A DNA stretch of 13,939 nucleotides from Allobosea sp. (GCA_021732895.1 JAKFWE010000242.1:1-13939); one strand, 5' to 3'. Positions 1 to 7,227 are shown, numbered from the stretch's first letter. Numbers and translations are program-made. Notes: generated by a model not told the origin, from the sequence alone.

Positions 1-379
1 TCGTGATGCTCTCCGTGCTCGTCGTCGCCCCGGCGACGCCGAGCACGGCGCGCATCACGATCAGCATCTCTGCGCTGCTGGAAAACGCCGCGACGACGGA
101 GGCCGCTCCGAAGGCGGCCGCGCCGATCATCAGCAGCCTGCGGCGGCCGATCCTGTCGCCGAGCGTGCCCATGGTCATCAGGAAGCCCGCGACCATGAAG
201 CCGTAGATGTCGATGATCCAGAGCAGCTGGCTCGCGCTCGGCTTCAGCTCGCGCGTCAGCGTCGGAACGGCGAGGTTGAGCACCGTGAGGTCCATCGAGT
301 AGATCATGCAGGGCAGGGCGATGGCGATCAGGCCGAACCATTCGCGGCGCGTCGCCTTGCGGGCGGGGGAATTCGTCAT
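1..379 (-). CDS. DHA2-family MFS drug efflux transporter (N-terminal part, truncated by window edge)
   Basis: Reading leftward from ATG 379, 126 residues are visible before the window ends, so the C-terminus lies outside. The start MTNSPARKATRREWFG is followed by a hydrophobic helix (about residues 14-34) carrying the MDLTVLNLAVP signature of 14-TM EmrB/QacA/SmvA-type transporters. A second helix (51-72), the MFS motif A loop GDRIGRRR (74-81) and two further helices (82-100, 104-120) follow. Such proteins are inner-membrane proton-coupled exporters of drugs, dyes or quaternary ammonium compounds; the substrate cannot be read from this part. There is no strong Shine-Dalgarno sequence. The gene lies 150 bp downstream of the YfhO-family gene on the same strand, behind a hairpin, so it is probably a separate transcription unit. 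The fold call is firm; the DHA2 subfamily is likely. Confidence 0.88.
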   Translation of the reverse strand, partial: MTNSPARKATRREWFGLIAIALPCMIYSMDLTVLNLAVPTLTRELKPSASQLLWIIDIYGFMVAGFLMTMGTLGDRIGRRRLLMIGAAAFGAASVVAAFSSSAEMLIVMRAVLGVAGATTSTESIT

Positions 380-487
380 GGCTGTCGCTCGTCTTCGGAA
401 CCGGTCGCCACGGCCTGACATGAACCGGCGGCGCCGCATGGCAGGAGCGCCAGACCTGCCTAGCGCCGGCCACGCGCCGGCGTCAGC

Positions 488-506
488 GCCGGGCGCGCCG
501 CCCGGC
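488..506 (-). terminator. GC-rich hairpin, possible terminator after the YfhO-family gene
   Basis: A perfect 8-bp inverted repeat (GCCGGGCG / CGCCCGGC) with a 3-nt loop lies 24 nt beyond the stop of the upstream minus-strand gene and before the start of the MFS gene. There is no T-run on either side, so it is not a classic intrinsic terminator. It may act as a 3'-end or stabilising structure. In such GC-rich DNA chance hairpins are common. Confidence 0.35.
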
Positions 507-529
507 AATGCGGCCGCCGCAGGCGCGGC

Positions 530-2890
530 TCACACAGGCGGGGCGCCGCGCGCCCTGAGCCGCCGGCCGATCTCGGCCCAGAGCCCCTCGAACGGCCGGA
601 AGACGAAACGCACGGTCGAGCGGCCGGGCGGCGCGACCGCGGCACGGAACAGCACGTTGGCGCGCAGCAGCGGCGCCGGCCGGCCGTCGATCTCGACCTG
701 CCACCAGGGCTGCCAGACGTCGTTGAGCACGACGAAGCCGCCGCGCGGCGCGTCGACCGAAAGCGTCACCTCGGTCGTGCCGTATGACGCGATGGCGACG
801 GAGCCCTGAGCGGCCGGGCCTGTCGGCAAGGGCGGCGGCGCGCGGTCGAGCAGCACGGCGCGGCGCGGATCGAAGCCCTGCGGCCACTGGCCGCTGCTCA
901 GGATCGCCTCGAAATCGGCCTGCTGCGCCTGCGTGACCAGCAGCGCGCGCGGCAGGGCGCGCGGGTTCTCGTAGACATAGGCGTCCTTCGTCCGGGCGAT
1001 CTGGACGAGGTCGCCGGGCTTCAGCGCCCTGTCGATCTGATCGACGGGGACGCCGGTGGCGATGAAGCGCAGACCGAGCATGTCGGCCAGCAGCGAGCGG
1101 TAGCCCGGCATCAGGGCGGAGAACCTGCGCTGGTCGGGCAGGGCGACATGGTCTTCCGCGCCGGTCGCCTGCGAATAGTGGCCCAGCCGAAGGGGGTTGT
1201 AGCCCAGCGTGTTGTCGAGGTCGTGGACGAGGCTGGCGTTGGGCCAGTGGAAGTCGATGCCGGCGAGCTCGACGCGGTCGCGCCGGTCCGGCCCGGCGGT
1301 GCGCGCCGTCTCGCGCTTCAGCAGCGCGATCGTCTCGTTTCGGCTGTCGGCGCGCAGCACCTCGTAATTGCCCGACGGCAGCGCCGTGGATTCGCTGGGT
1401 CCGTTGTTGACCGCGAGATCGATGCTCAGCGTCGAAGCCAGAACCGCCGCCGCCGCCAGCCCGGCCCCGCGCTGCGCCAGCCCGCGCGCCGCGACCAGCG
1501 CGCCCAGGCTGAGCACGGCGCAAAGCAGGGCGATGATCAGCGGAACCGCAGCCAGCGCCAGCCTGCCGGTGGTCGCCGCGAGCCAGATCGCGGCCGACAG
1601 CGCGCCGGCCAGCAGCAGCGCCTCGACGAGCCAGTGCCAGATGCGCCCGCGTGGGGCGGCGCCGGTCATGACGAGATGGGTCAGATAGCCCGCCAGCAGG
1701 GCCAGCAGCGCGCCGAGCATGAACAGCGCGTCGGCCGGGCGTCGATAGAGATCGACGCCGGGCAAATGGAAGAGCAGCGAAAACCCCGGCGTGTAGCGGC
1801 CGAGCGCATAGACCAGCACGAGCATGGCGGCGACGCTCATCGCGACGATCTCGCGGCGCAGCAGCGCGCCGCGCACCAGCCCGACGCAGAGCAGGAGCAG
1901 CATCGGCAGCAGGCCGAGATAGAGCTGGCTCATGTTGCGGGCGAGATAGAGCTGGAGCGGGCCGAAGCGCGCCTCCCAGGCCGGGCTCGGCGGTCCCCAG
2001 AAATTCTCCAGCGGGCCGGCCGCGCCGTAGAGATTGGCGACGAGGCCGGTCAGCAGCGAGGCCGGGTGCAGCGAGCCCTTGCCCGCCTCGACCAGATCGA
2101 TCGCCGGGCGGTTGGAGTCCTGCGCCAGCAACGCCGTCAGCAGGATCGGCACGGTCGCCACGAGGATCGCCCCGCCCGCGCCGGCCAGCAGCGGCGCGAG
2201 GCTGCCGCGCAGCGCGCGCCAGGGCCGCTCGCTCATGGCGATGGCGGCGAGCACGAGGCCGGCGAGAACATAGACGCCGAGCAGCGCCACCTGATCGCGG
2301 CCCAGCACCATGAAGCCGGCGACGAGCCCGGCGAGGAAGCCGTAGACGAACGAGCCGCGCTCGAGCGCGCGCGCCACGAGCACGAGCGTCACGGCGAAAT
2401 AGCCGAGGCTCAGCACCTGGCCGACATGCTGGATGCGCCAGGCCGCCGATGCGCCGAAGGCGAAGGCGAGCGCCGCGACGACGGCGCCGGCCGGGTGCCA
2501 GTCGCGGTCGCGGAACAGGACGACGATGGCGAGCGCGCCGGCCAGCAGCGTGCCGAGGACCGCCCCGTCGCTCCAGCGGAAATCCGGCGTGGCGTTGAGC
2601 GCCGCGATCAGCGCGAAGGGCGGGGAGAAGATCAGCGATTGCGGATCGGCGATCTGGGGATGGCCGGAAAAGACGTTCGGCGTCCAGAACGGCGCCAGGC
2701 CGTCATGCCATGCCCGCGCGAGGAACTGGAGTTGCGGATGGAAATGCGCCTTCGCGTCCCATGGGATCGTGACGAGACCCGAGAGCCAGGGCCAGGACAA
2801 AGCGAGCCAGGCCGCGAGCACGATGAAAAACACGCTGGCGAGGGGCCAGCGTGCGGGGATGTCGATCGGCATCGGCTTCGGCTCGGACAT
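530..2890 (-). CDS. YfhO-family polytopic membrane protein (GT-C-like)
   Basis: The product is 786 residues. It starts with a short cytoplasmic tail and a first membrane helix (about 15-40), then a periplasmic-type loop with WDAKAHFHPQ and FSGHPQIADPQSL. That loop resembles the first loop of YfhO and related GT-C glycosyltransferases, where acidic residues bind a polyprenyl-phosphate sugar. About 11-13 further hydrophobic segments follow to around residue 480. The C-terminal 250 residues are soluble and end in a beta domain with the YfhO pattern VVLNDVWQPWWQVEIDG followed by RANVLFRAAV. Bacillus YfhO is implicated in glycosylating lipoteichoic acid; the acceptor here is unknown. Its ATG lies 31 nt after the ribA stop on the same strand, so the two are probably co-transcribed. 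The family call is firm and the biochemical role is inference. Confidence 0.85.
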   Translation of the reverse strand: MSEPKPMPIDIPARWPLASVFFIVLAAWLALSWPWLSGLVTIPWDAKAHFHPQLQFLARAWHDGLAPFWTPNVFSGHPQIADPQSLIFSPPFALIAALNATPDFRWSDGAVLGTLLAGALAIVVLFRDRDWHPAGAVVAALAFAFGASAAWRIQHVGQVLSLGYFAVTLVLVARALERGSFVYGFLAGLVAGFMVLGRDQVALLGVYVLAGLVLAAIAMSERPWRALRGSLAPLLAGAGGAILVATVPILLTALLAQDSNRPAIDLVEAGKGSLHPASLLTGLVANLYGAAGPLENFWGPPSPAWEARFGPLQLYLARNMSQLYLGLLPMLLLLCVGLVRGALLRREIVAMSVAAMLVLVYALGRYTPGFSLLFHLPGVDLYRRPADALFMLGALLALLAGYLTHLVMTGAAPRGRIWHWLVEALLLAGALSAAIWLAATTGRLALAAVPLIIALLCAVLSLGALVAARGLAQRGAGLAAAAVLASTLSIDLAVNNGPSESTALPSGNYEVLRADSRNETIALLKRETARTAGPDRRDRVELAGIDFHWPNASLVHDLDNTLGYNPLRLGHYSQATGAEDHVALPDQRRFSALMPGYRSLLADMLGLRFIATGVPVDQIDRALKPGDLVQIARTKDAYVYENPRALPRALLVTQAQQADFEAILSSGQWPQGFDPRRAVLLDRAPPPLPTGPAAQGSVAIASYGTTEVTLSVDAPRGGFVVLNDVWQPWWQVEIDGRPAPLLRANVLFRAAVAPPGRSTVRFVFRPFEGLWAEIGRRLRARGAPPV

Positions 2891-2921
2891 CGGCTCGGTC
2901 CGCCGCGGGCCGGCGGCGCGG

Positions 2922-3653
2922 TCAATCCTTCGGCGCGGCGCGCGCCATCAGCGCGTCCATGTCGATGAAATGCCCGGCGCGGTCGCGCTTGGAGGCGAGA
3001 TAGCGGACATTGTGCACGTTGGGCCGGCCGAGCACGCGCTGCGTCGCCGCGACCTCGAGCCCGGCCGCCTTGATCGCGCCGACCTTGATCGGGTTGTTGG
3101 TCAGGGCGGTGACGCGGGTGACGCCGAGCTGCTTCAGCATCGCGGCGGCGAAGTCGAAATGGCGCTGGTCGAGATCGAAGCCGAGCACCTCGTCGGCGTC
3201 GTAGGTGTCCCAGCCCTGACTCTGCAGCTTGTAGGCGCGCATCTTGTTGGCGATGCCGTTGCCGCGGCCTTCCTGGTCGAGATAGAGCAGGATGCCGCCC
3301 TCGTTCTCCGCCATCCACTGGACGGTCTCGCGGAGCTGGTCGCCGCAATCACATTTCAGCGAGCCGAACAGGTCGCCGGTCAGGCAGGCCGAGTGCAGAC
3401 GCACCGGCACCGCTTCGGAAAGGTCGGGACGGCCGACGATGATCGCGACCTGATCGCGCAGGCCCTCGCCGCCGCGGAAGACGACGAATTCGGTCTCCGG
3501 CGCGCCCTCTAGCGGCACCGGGGCGCGGCCGACGATCGACAGGCTCGCCACCTGCGCGGCGCGGTAGGAGTTCAGCGCCGCGATGTCGACGACTACCAGC
3601 GGCTCGGCGGCGACCGCCTCCGCGCTCACCGGGACCAGAACAGCCGCCGGCAC
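2922..3653 (-). CDS. ribA: RibA C-terminal fragment: complete GTP cyclohydrolase II catalytic domain
   Basis: This 243-residue open frame begins at GTG 3653, the first conventional start codon after the TAA. Numbering from there, the zinc site is HSACLTGDLFGSLKCDC with Cys90, Cys101 and Cys103. LDQEGRGNGIANKMRAY (125-141) carries Tyr141, equivalent to E. coli Tyr105. LGFDLDQRHF supplies Asp162 and Arg164, equivalent to E. coli Asp126 and Arg128. LTNNPIK (184-190) is the guanine-recognition region. All catalytic residues I can place are present, so the domain could be active if translated. No purine-rich ribosome binding site is visible upstream of GTG 3653 or of the next starts. It lies 31 nt upstream of the YfhO-family gene. 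Confidence 0.75.
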   Translation of the reverse strand: MPAAVLVPVSAEAVAAEPLVVVDIAALNSYRAAQVASLSIVGRAPVPLEGAPETEFVVFRGGEGLRDQVAIIVGRPDLSEAVPVRLHSACLTGDLFGSLKCDCGDQLRETVQWMAENEGGILLYLDQEGRGNGIANKMRAYKLQSQGWDTYDADEVLGFDLDQRHFDFAAAMLKQLGVTRVTALTNNPIKVGAIKAAGLEVAATQRVLGRPNVHNVRYLASKRDRAGHFIDMDALMARAAPKD

Positions 3654-3674
3654 GACCAGAGACAGGCGCGCCAG

Positions 3675-4049
3675 TTAGAGCGCCGCGTCGTAGATGTCGT
3701 CGGCGGGCGCGACGGGCGCGTCGACCTTCGCGTCGGTCTTGAGCGCGAGCATCTCGACGCGCGCGACGTCGATCGTCGGCATCGCGAAAATACCGGTCTC
3801 GCTGCGGCCTTTCGCCCCCAGCCGGCGCAGCCGCGCCGCGCTGAGCACGAGATGGGCGTTGCCGAGCGCCAGAGCGTCGAGATTGCGGCTGAGATCGGCG
3901 TCCATCAGTTCGGCGGAGAGCGCCAGCGCCAGCTTCTCTCCGGCGCGCAGCAGCACCGGCCGGCCGGCGCGAAACTCCGCGATGGCGCGATCCACCGTCA
4001 CGAGGCTCGTCTCGTGCGGGCGTCCAAACAGCGTACGCGACTTGGGCAT
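3675..4049 (-). CDS. RibA N-terminal fragment (degenerate RibB/DHBP-synthase-like domain)
   Basis: This 124-residue open half starts at ATG 4049 (MPKSRTLFGRPHE). VDRAIAEFRAGRPVLL at about 19-34 resembles the opening VxxAIxxIRxGxxVIV of DHBP synthase (RibB). However, the acidic DDEDRENEGD catalytic stretch that normally follows is replaced by RAGEKLALALSAE. HLVLSAARLRRLG (about 66-78) matches the later RibB segment around ALTxxRxxxLGL. It therefore looks like a catalytically dead RibB remnant, as in RibBA-like fusions of alphaproteobacteria. It ends at TAA 3677-3675. Alone it has no predictable activity. Confidence 0.55.
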   Translation of the reverse strand: MPKSRTLFGRPHETSLVTVDRAIAEFRAGRPVLLRAGEKLALALSAELMDADLSRNLDALALGNAHLVLSAARLRRLGAKGRSETGIFAMPTIDVARVEMLALKTDAKVDAPVAPADDIYDAAL

Positions 4050-4316
4050 CGAGGTGTCCGTCAGATTGCGCCTGAAGCGGCGGAGGAGGATACTGTCTAC
4101 GGTGCGGACCTCGCGGCGGATGACCGCGGAGCCCGCCTGCTTGAGAACGTCGCGGCGGTGGTGGAGTTCCTCCGCCGGGACCAATTACGCGGCCGCACCG
4201 TTCAGGCCATCCAGACTGTTGTCATCCGGCGTATAAGAACGCGAGATTGAACGCGAGATGAATGGTCGGGTCGCCGCCTCGGCGCCCCTTCCGGAACGTA
4301 ACGGGCGGACGCTTCG
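4050..4316. promoter_or_regulatory. Intergenic region between divergent ribA and cytochrome b561, with tandem 11-bp repeat
   Basis: This 267-bp gap must hold the start signals of both divergent genes. At 4237-4247 and 4249-4259 the same 11-mer GAACGCGAGAT occurs twice, one nucleotide apart, a 12-bp period. Directly before it lies TATAAG (4232-4237), whose complement reads TTATAC on the minus strand and could be a -10 element for ribA. I see no good -35 partner. I looked for an FMN riboswitch ahead of ribA and saw none of its conserved core. An open plus-strand frame without a start codon also runs through 4065-4250. Confidence 0.35.
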
Positions 4317-4907
4317 ATGACCTATGATCATGACCCGGTGACGACGCAAGCCCCCGCTTCGGGCGTCTACAGCGCGGCCGCCCGGCGCTTTCACTGGATC
4401 ACCGTCGGCGTGATCGCGCTGCAGATCCCGCTCGGCTTTGTCATGACCTGGCGCGGCAACACGATGAACCTCTGGGACGCCCTGACCAACGGGCTCTACA
4501 GCGCCCACAAGCTGATCGGATTCCTCCTGCTCTGGCTGATCGTCGGGCGCCTGATCTACCGGCTGCTTCACGGCGCGCCGGCGGACGAGCCCTCGCTGCT
4601 CTGGTGGCAGAAGGCCGTGTCCCATCTGGTTCACTGGCTGCTCTACGGGCTTCTCCTCGTGGTGCCGCTGCTGGGCTGGATCGGCGTCTCGCTTTATCCG
4701 GCGCTCGACATCTTCGGGCTGTTCAAGCTGCCGGCCCTGGCCGCGCCCGACGAGGCGGCGGCCGCGCGCGTGCTTGCGATCCATGGCTGGCTCGCGATCC
4801 TGATGGCGCTGCTGATCGGCGCGCATGTCGCGGCGGCGCTGCATCACCATCTGGTCCGCAAGGACGGCGTGCTGCGCCGCATGCTGCCCGGCCTGCCCCG
4901 GGCCTGA
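4317..4907 (+). CDS. Cytochrome b561 family membrane protein
   Basis: The 196-residue product has four hydrophobic helices (about 24-45, 60-82, 104-126, 153-178). The histidines lie where bacterial b561 proteins coordinate two b hemes: His26 in RRFHW, His64 in SAHKLIGF, His103 and His106 in HLVHWLLYG, His156 in AIHGWL, and His170/176-178 in GAHVAAALHHH. Length and architecture match E. coli CybB, a ubiquinol:oxygen or superoxide oxidoreductase in the inner membrane. The start ATG 4317 sits at the usual distance from the first FHW motif; the ribosome binding site is weak. The gene is alone on the plus strand here, divergent from ribA and convergent with the methyltransferase gene 17 nt away. 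Whether it serves the neighbouring biosynthetic genes is unknown. Confidence 0.9.
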   Translation: MTYDHDPVTTQAPASGVYSAAARRFHWITVGVIALQIPLGFVMTWRGNTMNLWDALTNGLYSAHKLIGFLLLWLIVGRLIYRLLHGAPADEPSLLWWQKAVSHLVHWLLYGLLLVVPLLGWIGVSLYPALDIFGLFKLPALAAPDEAAAARVLAIHGWLAILMALLIGAHVAAALHHHLVRKDGVLRRMLPGLPRA

Positions 4908-4924
4908 CCGCGCGCGAACCCCCG

Positions 4925-5764
4925 TCAGACCGGGCGCGCCCAGACGTCGTGATGGCCGATCATCCCGGCGACCATGGTCTGCCTCGCCTCCAGCCAGGCT
5001 GACACGAGTTCGGGTTCGAGATGGCCGGTCTCGCGCACGGCCCCGGCGATGCCCTGCGCGAGCTCGCCCGTCAGTTCGCGCTGTCCCGCGTCGAGCAGCC
5101 AGGGGCTGTCGCCGGTGGAGACGGCGAAGCCTGCCTTGCGGAACGCCTCCGCCAAGATGTCCGTGGCGTCGGGACCGGCGGCGGGGCCGAAGCCCTTGTC
5201 GGTGCGCTGGTGATGGTTGAAGGCGGCCAGCATGCGCGCATCGGCCGGATGCGGCGGCTCCCAGCGCTCCCGCCCATCATAGCTCAGCACGGTGTAGAGC
5301 GGCAGGCGCTGGCTCGCCAGCGCCGCGACGAAACGCTCCAGCCAGCGCCGCGAGGTCAGATCGAACAGGGCGGCGGCCGTCACCAGATCGGGCTGCCAGC
5401 CCAGGATCCACTCCAGATCCCTGGTCAGGTCGGCCTGGCGGAAATCGACGCTGATGCTCTTGCCGGCCTTTGCGATGACGAGTTCCTCGCCCTGCTCGCG
5501 CGCCTCGTCCGCCCAGCCGGCGAGACGCTCGCGCGCCACGGCGAGCAGGCGCGGGTCGTAGTCGACCAGCGTCCAGTGCTGGCGGGCGGGCAGGGCCGCG
5601 AAGGTCCCGCGCAGGTTCGAGCCCGCGCCGCAGCCGAGATCGACGACGGTGATCGAGCCCTTGGCCGCGAAATGCGCGCCGACCGCCGCCAGCAGCTGCG
5701 GATTGCGCGCGGCGTGGTCGGCCGGCTCGCGCAGGGCCAGCCAATCGGGTGAGAAGCCGCTCAT
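4925..5764 (-). CDS. Class I SAM-dependent methyltransferase
   Basis: The 279-residue product carries SAM-binding motif I VVDLGCGAGSN (40-50) followed by acidic motif II LVDYD (66-70). PDLVTAAALFDLTSRRW (125-141) is the region of motif IV, and a C-terminal part contains HHQRTDKGFGPAAGPDA. I chose ATG 5764 over the in-frame upstream start at 5815 because it forms a TGATG overlap with the glycosyltransferase stop. That arrangement implies translational coupling, and homology begins there. It is the last gene of the MDR-PTPS-GT4-methyltransferase unit. Its substrate is unknown; context suggests a small molecule, possibly the glycosylated product of its partners, rather than nucleic acid or protein. 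The fold call is certain and the role is inference. Confidence 0.88.
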   Translation of the reverse strand: MSGFSPDWLALREPADHAARNPQLLAAVGAHFAAKGSITVVDLGCGAGSNLRGTFAALPARQHWTLVDYDPRLLAVARERLAGWADEAREQGEELVIAKAGKSISVDFRQADLTRDLEWILGWQPDLVTAAALFDLTSRRWLERFVAALASQRLPLYTVLSYDGRERWEPPHPADARMLAAFNHHQRTDKGFGPAAGPDATDILAEAFRKAGFAVSTGDSPWLLDAGQRELTGELAQGIAGAVRETGHLEPELVSAWLEARQTMVAGMIGHHDVWARPV

Positions 5765-6813
5765 CAGATCACCTTCCGGCAGGCCTGCGCCACGATCGCC
5801 GCCGTCTGCGACCACCGCGGCAGCGTCCCGGCCGCGGTCCAGGCGGCCTCCGCCATGGCGCTGCGCCTGCCGGGCTCATCAATCAGGCTCGCCAGCGCTT
5901 TGGCAAGCGCCGCCGCGTCGCCGGGCGCGACCTTGAGCGCGGCCTCGTCGGGCGCGGTCTCGGCGGCGGCGCCGCCGGTTGTGCACAGGACCGGAAGGCC
6001 GCGCGCCAGCGCCTCGGTCAAGACCATGCCGTAGCCCTCGAAGAGCGAGGGCATGACGAAGAGGTCCGCCGCGGCATAGGCCCGCGCCAGCGCCGCGTCG
6101 TCGATCTCGCCCGCCAGCGTGATCCGGCCGCCGAGACCGGCCGCCGCGATCTGCGCGCGAAGCGCCCGCGCGGTTTCGGGCGCGCGGTCGGGCGAGCCGA
6201 CGATCGCGAGCCGCCAGTCGCGGTCGCGCAGCGTCGCGAGAGCCTCCACCAGCACGTCGTAGCCCTTGCGCGGCACCAGCGAGCCGACGGCGAGAAGGGC
6301 GAGCGGCGCGCCGGGAGCGCCGCCGGGCGCGCGCGGCGCAGGATCGACGCCGGGAACCGCGACCGTGACGCGCGCCTCGGGCACGGCGAAATCGGCGACC
6401 AGCAGGCGCTTCGTCGCCGGGCTCGTCGTCACGACGCCGGCGGCGTGGCGCAGCGCGCCGGTCTCCAGCGCGACGAAGCGTCTGGCCTGCTCGGCTGTCA
6501 GCCCGGTCTCGAGCGCGAGCGGATGATGCACCAGCGCGACGACGCGCCCGGCCAGACCGGCGGCGAAGCTTTCCGGAAACGCGCCGTAGGCGAGCCCGTC
6601 GATCAGCAGCGCCGACTCGAAAGGCTGGGACAGCAGAAGCCGCCCGGCCTCGGCGAAATCGGCCTCGCCCGGATTGGGGAAGGCCCCGGGCAGCGGCAGA
6701 TGCCGGGCCGCGACGCCGGAGCCGCGCCATTCCGCCAGCAGCCGGCGGTCATAGCCGTAGCCGCCGGTCGGCAGATCGAGATCGCCGGGGATCGCGAAGA
6801 CGATTTCGCTCAC
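5764..6813 (-). CDS. Family 4 glycosyltransferase (GT-B fold)
   Basis: The 349-residue product begins FAIPGDLDLPTGGYGYDRR, a GT4 N-terminal donor-side loop with GGxxYDR. The C-terminal Rossmann domain has LLAVGSLVPRKGYDVLVEAL (with Arg182/Lys183), LAIVGSPDR, and the EX7E motif in FEGYGMVLTEAL (Glu259, Glu267) that contacts the nucleotide-sugar. This is the retaining GT4 pattern. The start codon is GTG 6813, which overlaps the PTPS-like stop by 4 nt (GTGA). The stop overlaps the methyltransferase start by 1 nt. Close coupling to a pterin-synthase-like protein recalls pterin glycosyltransferases such as those of cyanobacteria, which also use GT-B enzymes. The acceptor here is an inference. There is no signal peptide or membrane segment, so it acts in the cytoplasm. 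Confidence 0.9.
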   Translation of the reverse strand: MSEIVFAIPGDLDLPTGGYGYDRRLLAEWRGSGVAARHLPLPGAFPNPGEADFAEAGRLLLSQPFESALLIDGLAYGAFPESFAAGLAGRVVALVHHPLALETGLTAEQARRFVALETGALRHAAGVVTTSPATKRLLVADFAVPEARVTVAVPGVDPAPRAPGGAPGAPLALLAVGSLVPRKGYDVLVEALATLRDRDWRLAIVGSPDRAPETARALRAQIAAAGLGGRITLAGEIDDAALARAYAAADLFVMPSLFEGYGMVLTEALARGLPVLCTTGGAAAETAPDEAALKVAPGDAAALAKALASLIDEPGRRSAMAEAAWTAAGTLPRWSQTAAIVAQACRKVI

Positions 6814-7211
6814 GCGAGCGGGCCCTCGAAGGCCGCGCGCGCCAGATCGGTCTCGTGCAGCGTGACGCGGATCTTCGACAAGCCCGCGCCGTCGGCGCCG
6901 AGCGCGCCGGATTTCGCCGCCGCGACCATGCCGTCGAAAACATGCCTGCAGAGGAACTCGGTGGTGGTCAGCACGCCCGCGAACTGCGGCAGCGCGTCGA
7001 GATTCTGGTATTTCAGCGGCTTCAGCACGTCGGCCAGCACGTCGAGCGCCGCGCCGATGTCGACGACGACGTTCTGCTTCGTCAGCGTTTCGCGGAAGAA
7101 GGCGACATCGACCACGAAGGTCGCGCCATGCATGTTCTGGGCGGGGCCGAAGAACGGATCGGGCAGGGAATGGCCGATCATGATGCGGTCACGGACCTCG
7201 ACGGAAAACAT
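6810..7211 (-). CDS. 6-pyruvoyl-tetrahydropterin synthase / QueD-like protein lacking the canonical catalytic triad
   Basis: The 133-residue product is the normal length for a T-fold PTPS/QueD subunit. Recognisable landmarks are His14 (IMIGHSL) and His28 in NMHGATF as zinc ligands, VVVDIGAALDVL (48-59), KPLKYQNLD (64-72), TTTEFLCRHVF (82-92) and Glu120 in VTLHETD, the residue that anchors the pterin ring. Compared with the mammalian and QueD pattern (CxxxHGH and LDHKNLD), the nucleophilic Cys is Ala24, the third zinc His is Ala30, and the catalytic Asp-His pair is Lys67-Tyr68. It therefore probably binds a pterin-like ligand but cannot use PTPS chemistry. The ATG at 7211 has an AGGAG ribosome binding site 7 nt upstream (7219-7223). 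The stop overlaps the glycosyltransferase GTG. Confidence 0.85.
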   Translation of the reverse strand: MFSVEVRDRIMIGHSLPDPFFGPAQNMHGATFVVDVAFFRETLTKQNVVVDIGAALDVLADVLKPLKYQNLDALPQFAGVLTTTEFLCRHVFDGMVAAAKSGALGADGAGLSKIRVTLHETDLARAAFEGPLA

Positions 7212-7227
7212 GCGGCTGCTCCTGCGC

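Larger units (their letters stand above)
2922..4049 (-). pseudogene. ribA: GTP cyclohydrolase II (RibA, alphaproteobacterial long form) interrupted by in-frame TAA
   Basis: Read as one frame from ATG 4049 to TGA 2922 this is a 376-codon gene whose codon 125 is TAA (3677-3675). Frame and homology continue on both sides: the first half ends DDIYDAAL, the second resumes LARLSLVVPAAV with no frameshift. The N-terminal 124 codons look like a degenerate RibB-type domain; the C-terminal part is a complete GTP cyclohydrolase II catalytic domain. GCH II opens GTP to 2,5-diamino-6-ribosylamino-4(3H)-pyrimidinone 5'-phosphate, formate and pyrophosphate, the first step of riboflavin and several deazaflavin or pyrimidotriazine pathways. 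No Shine-Dalgarno sequence precedes any restart codon after the TAA, so efficient reinitiation is not evident. Alternatives are a sequencing error, a two-polypeptide enzyme, or readthrough. A longer TTG-initiated reading frame from 4184 exists, but ATG 4049 fits better because the recognisable homology begins just after it. Confidence 0.7.

Noticed and set aside
483..1523. 346-residue minus-strand frame within the YfhO-family gene
   Set aside because: It is an alternative frame of the same strand, rich in Arg and Ala, and overlaps the well-supported frame completely.
1148..2968. 606-residue plus-strand open frame opposite the YfhO-family gene
   Set aside because: It is antisense to a clearly recognisable membrane protein, and its Arg/Gln/Glu/Ala-rich composition is typical of the reverse strand of high-GC genes.
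4050..4184. TTG-initiated 45-residue extension of ribA
   Set aside because: There is no ribosome binding site and no homology, and ATG 4049 directly precedes the recognisable domain.
4050..4316. FMN riboswitch ahead of ribA
   Set aside because: None of the conserved riboswitch core segments are visible on the minus strand of this gap.
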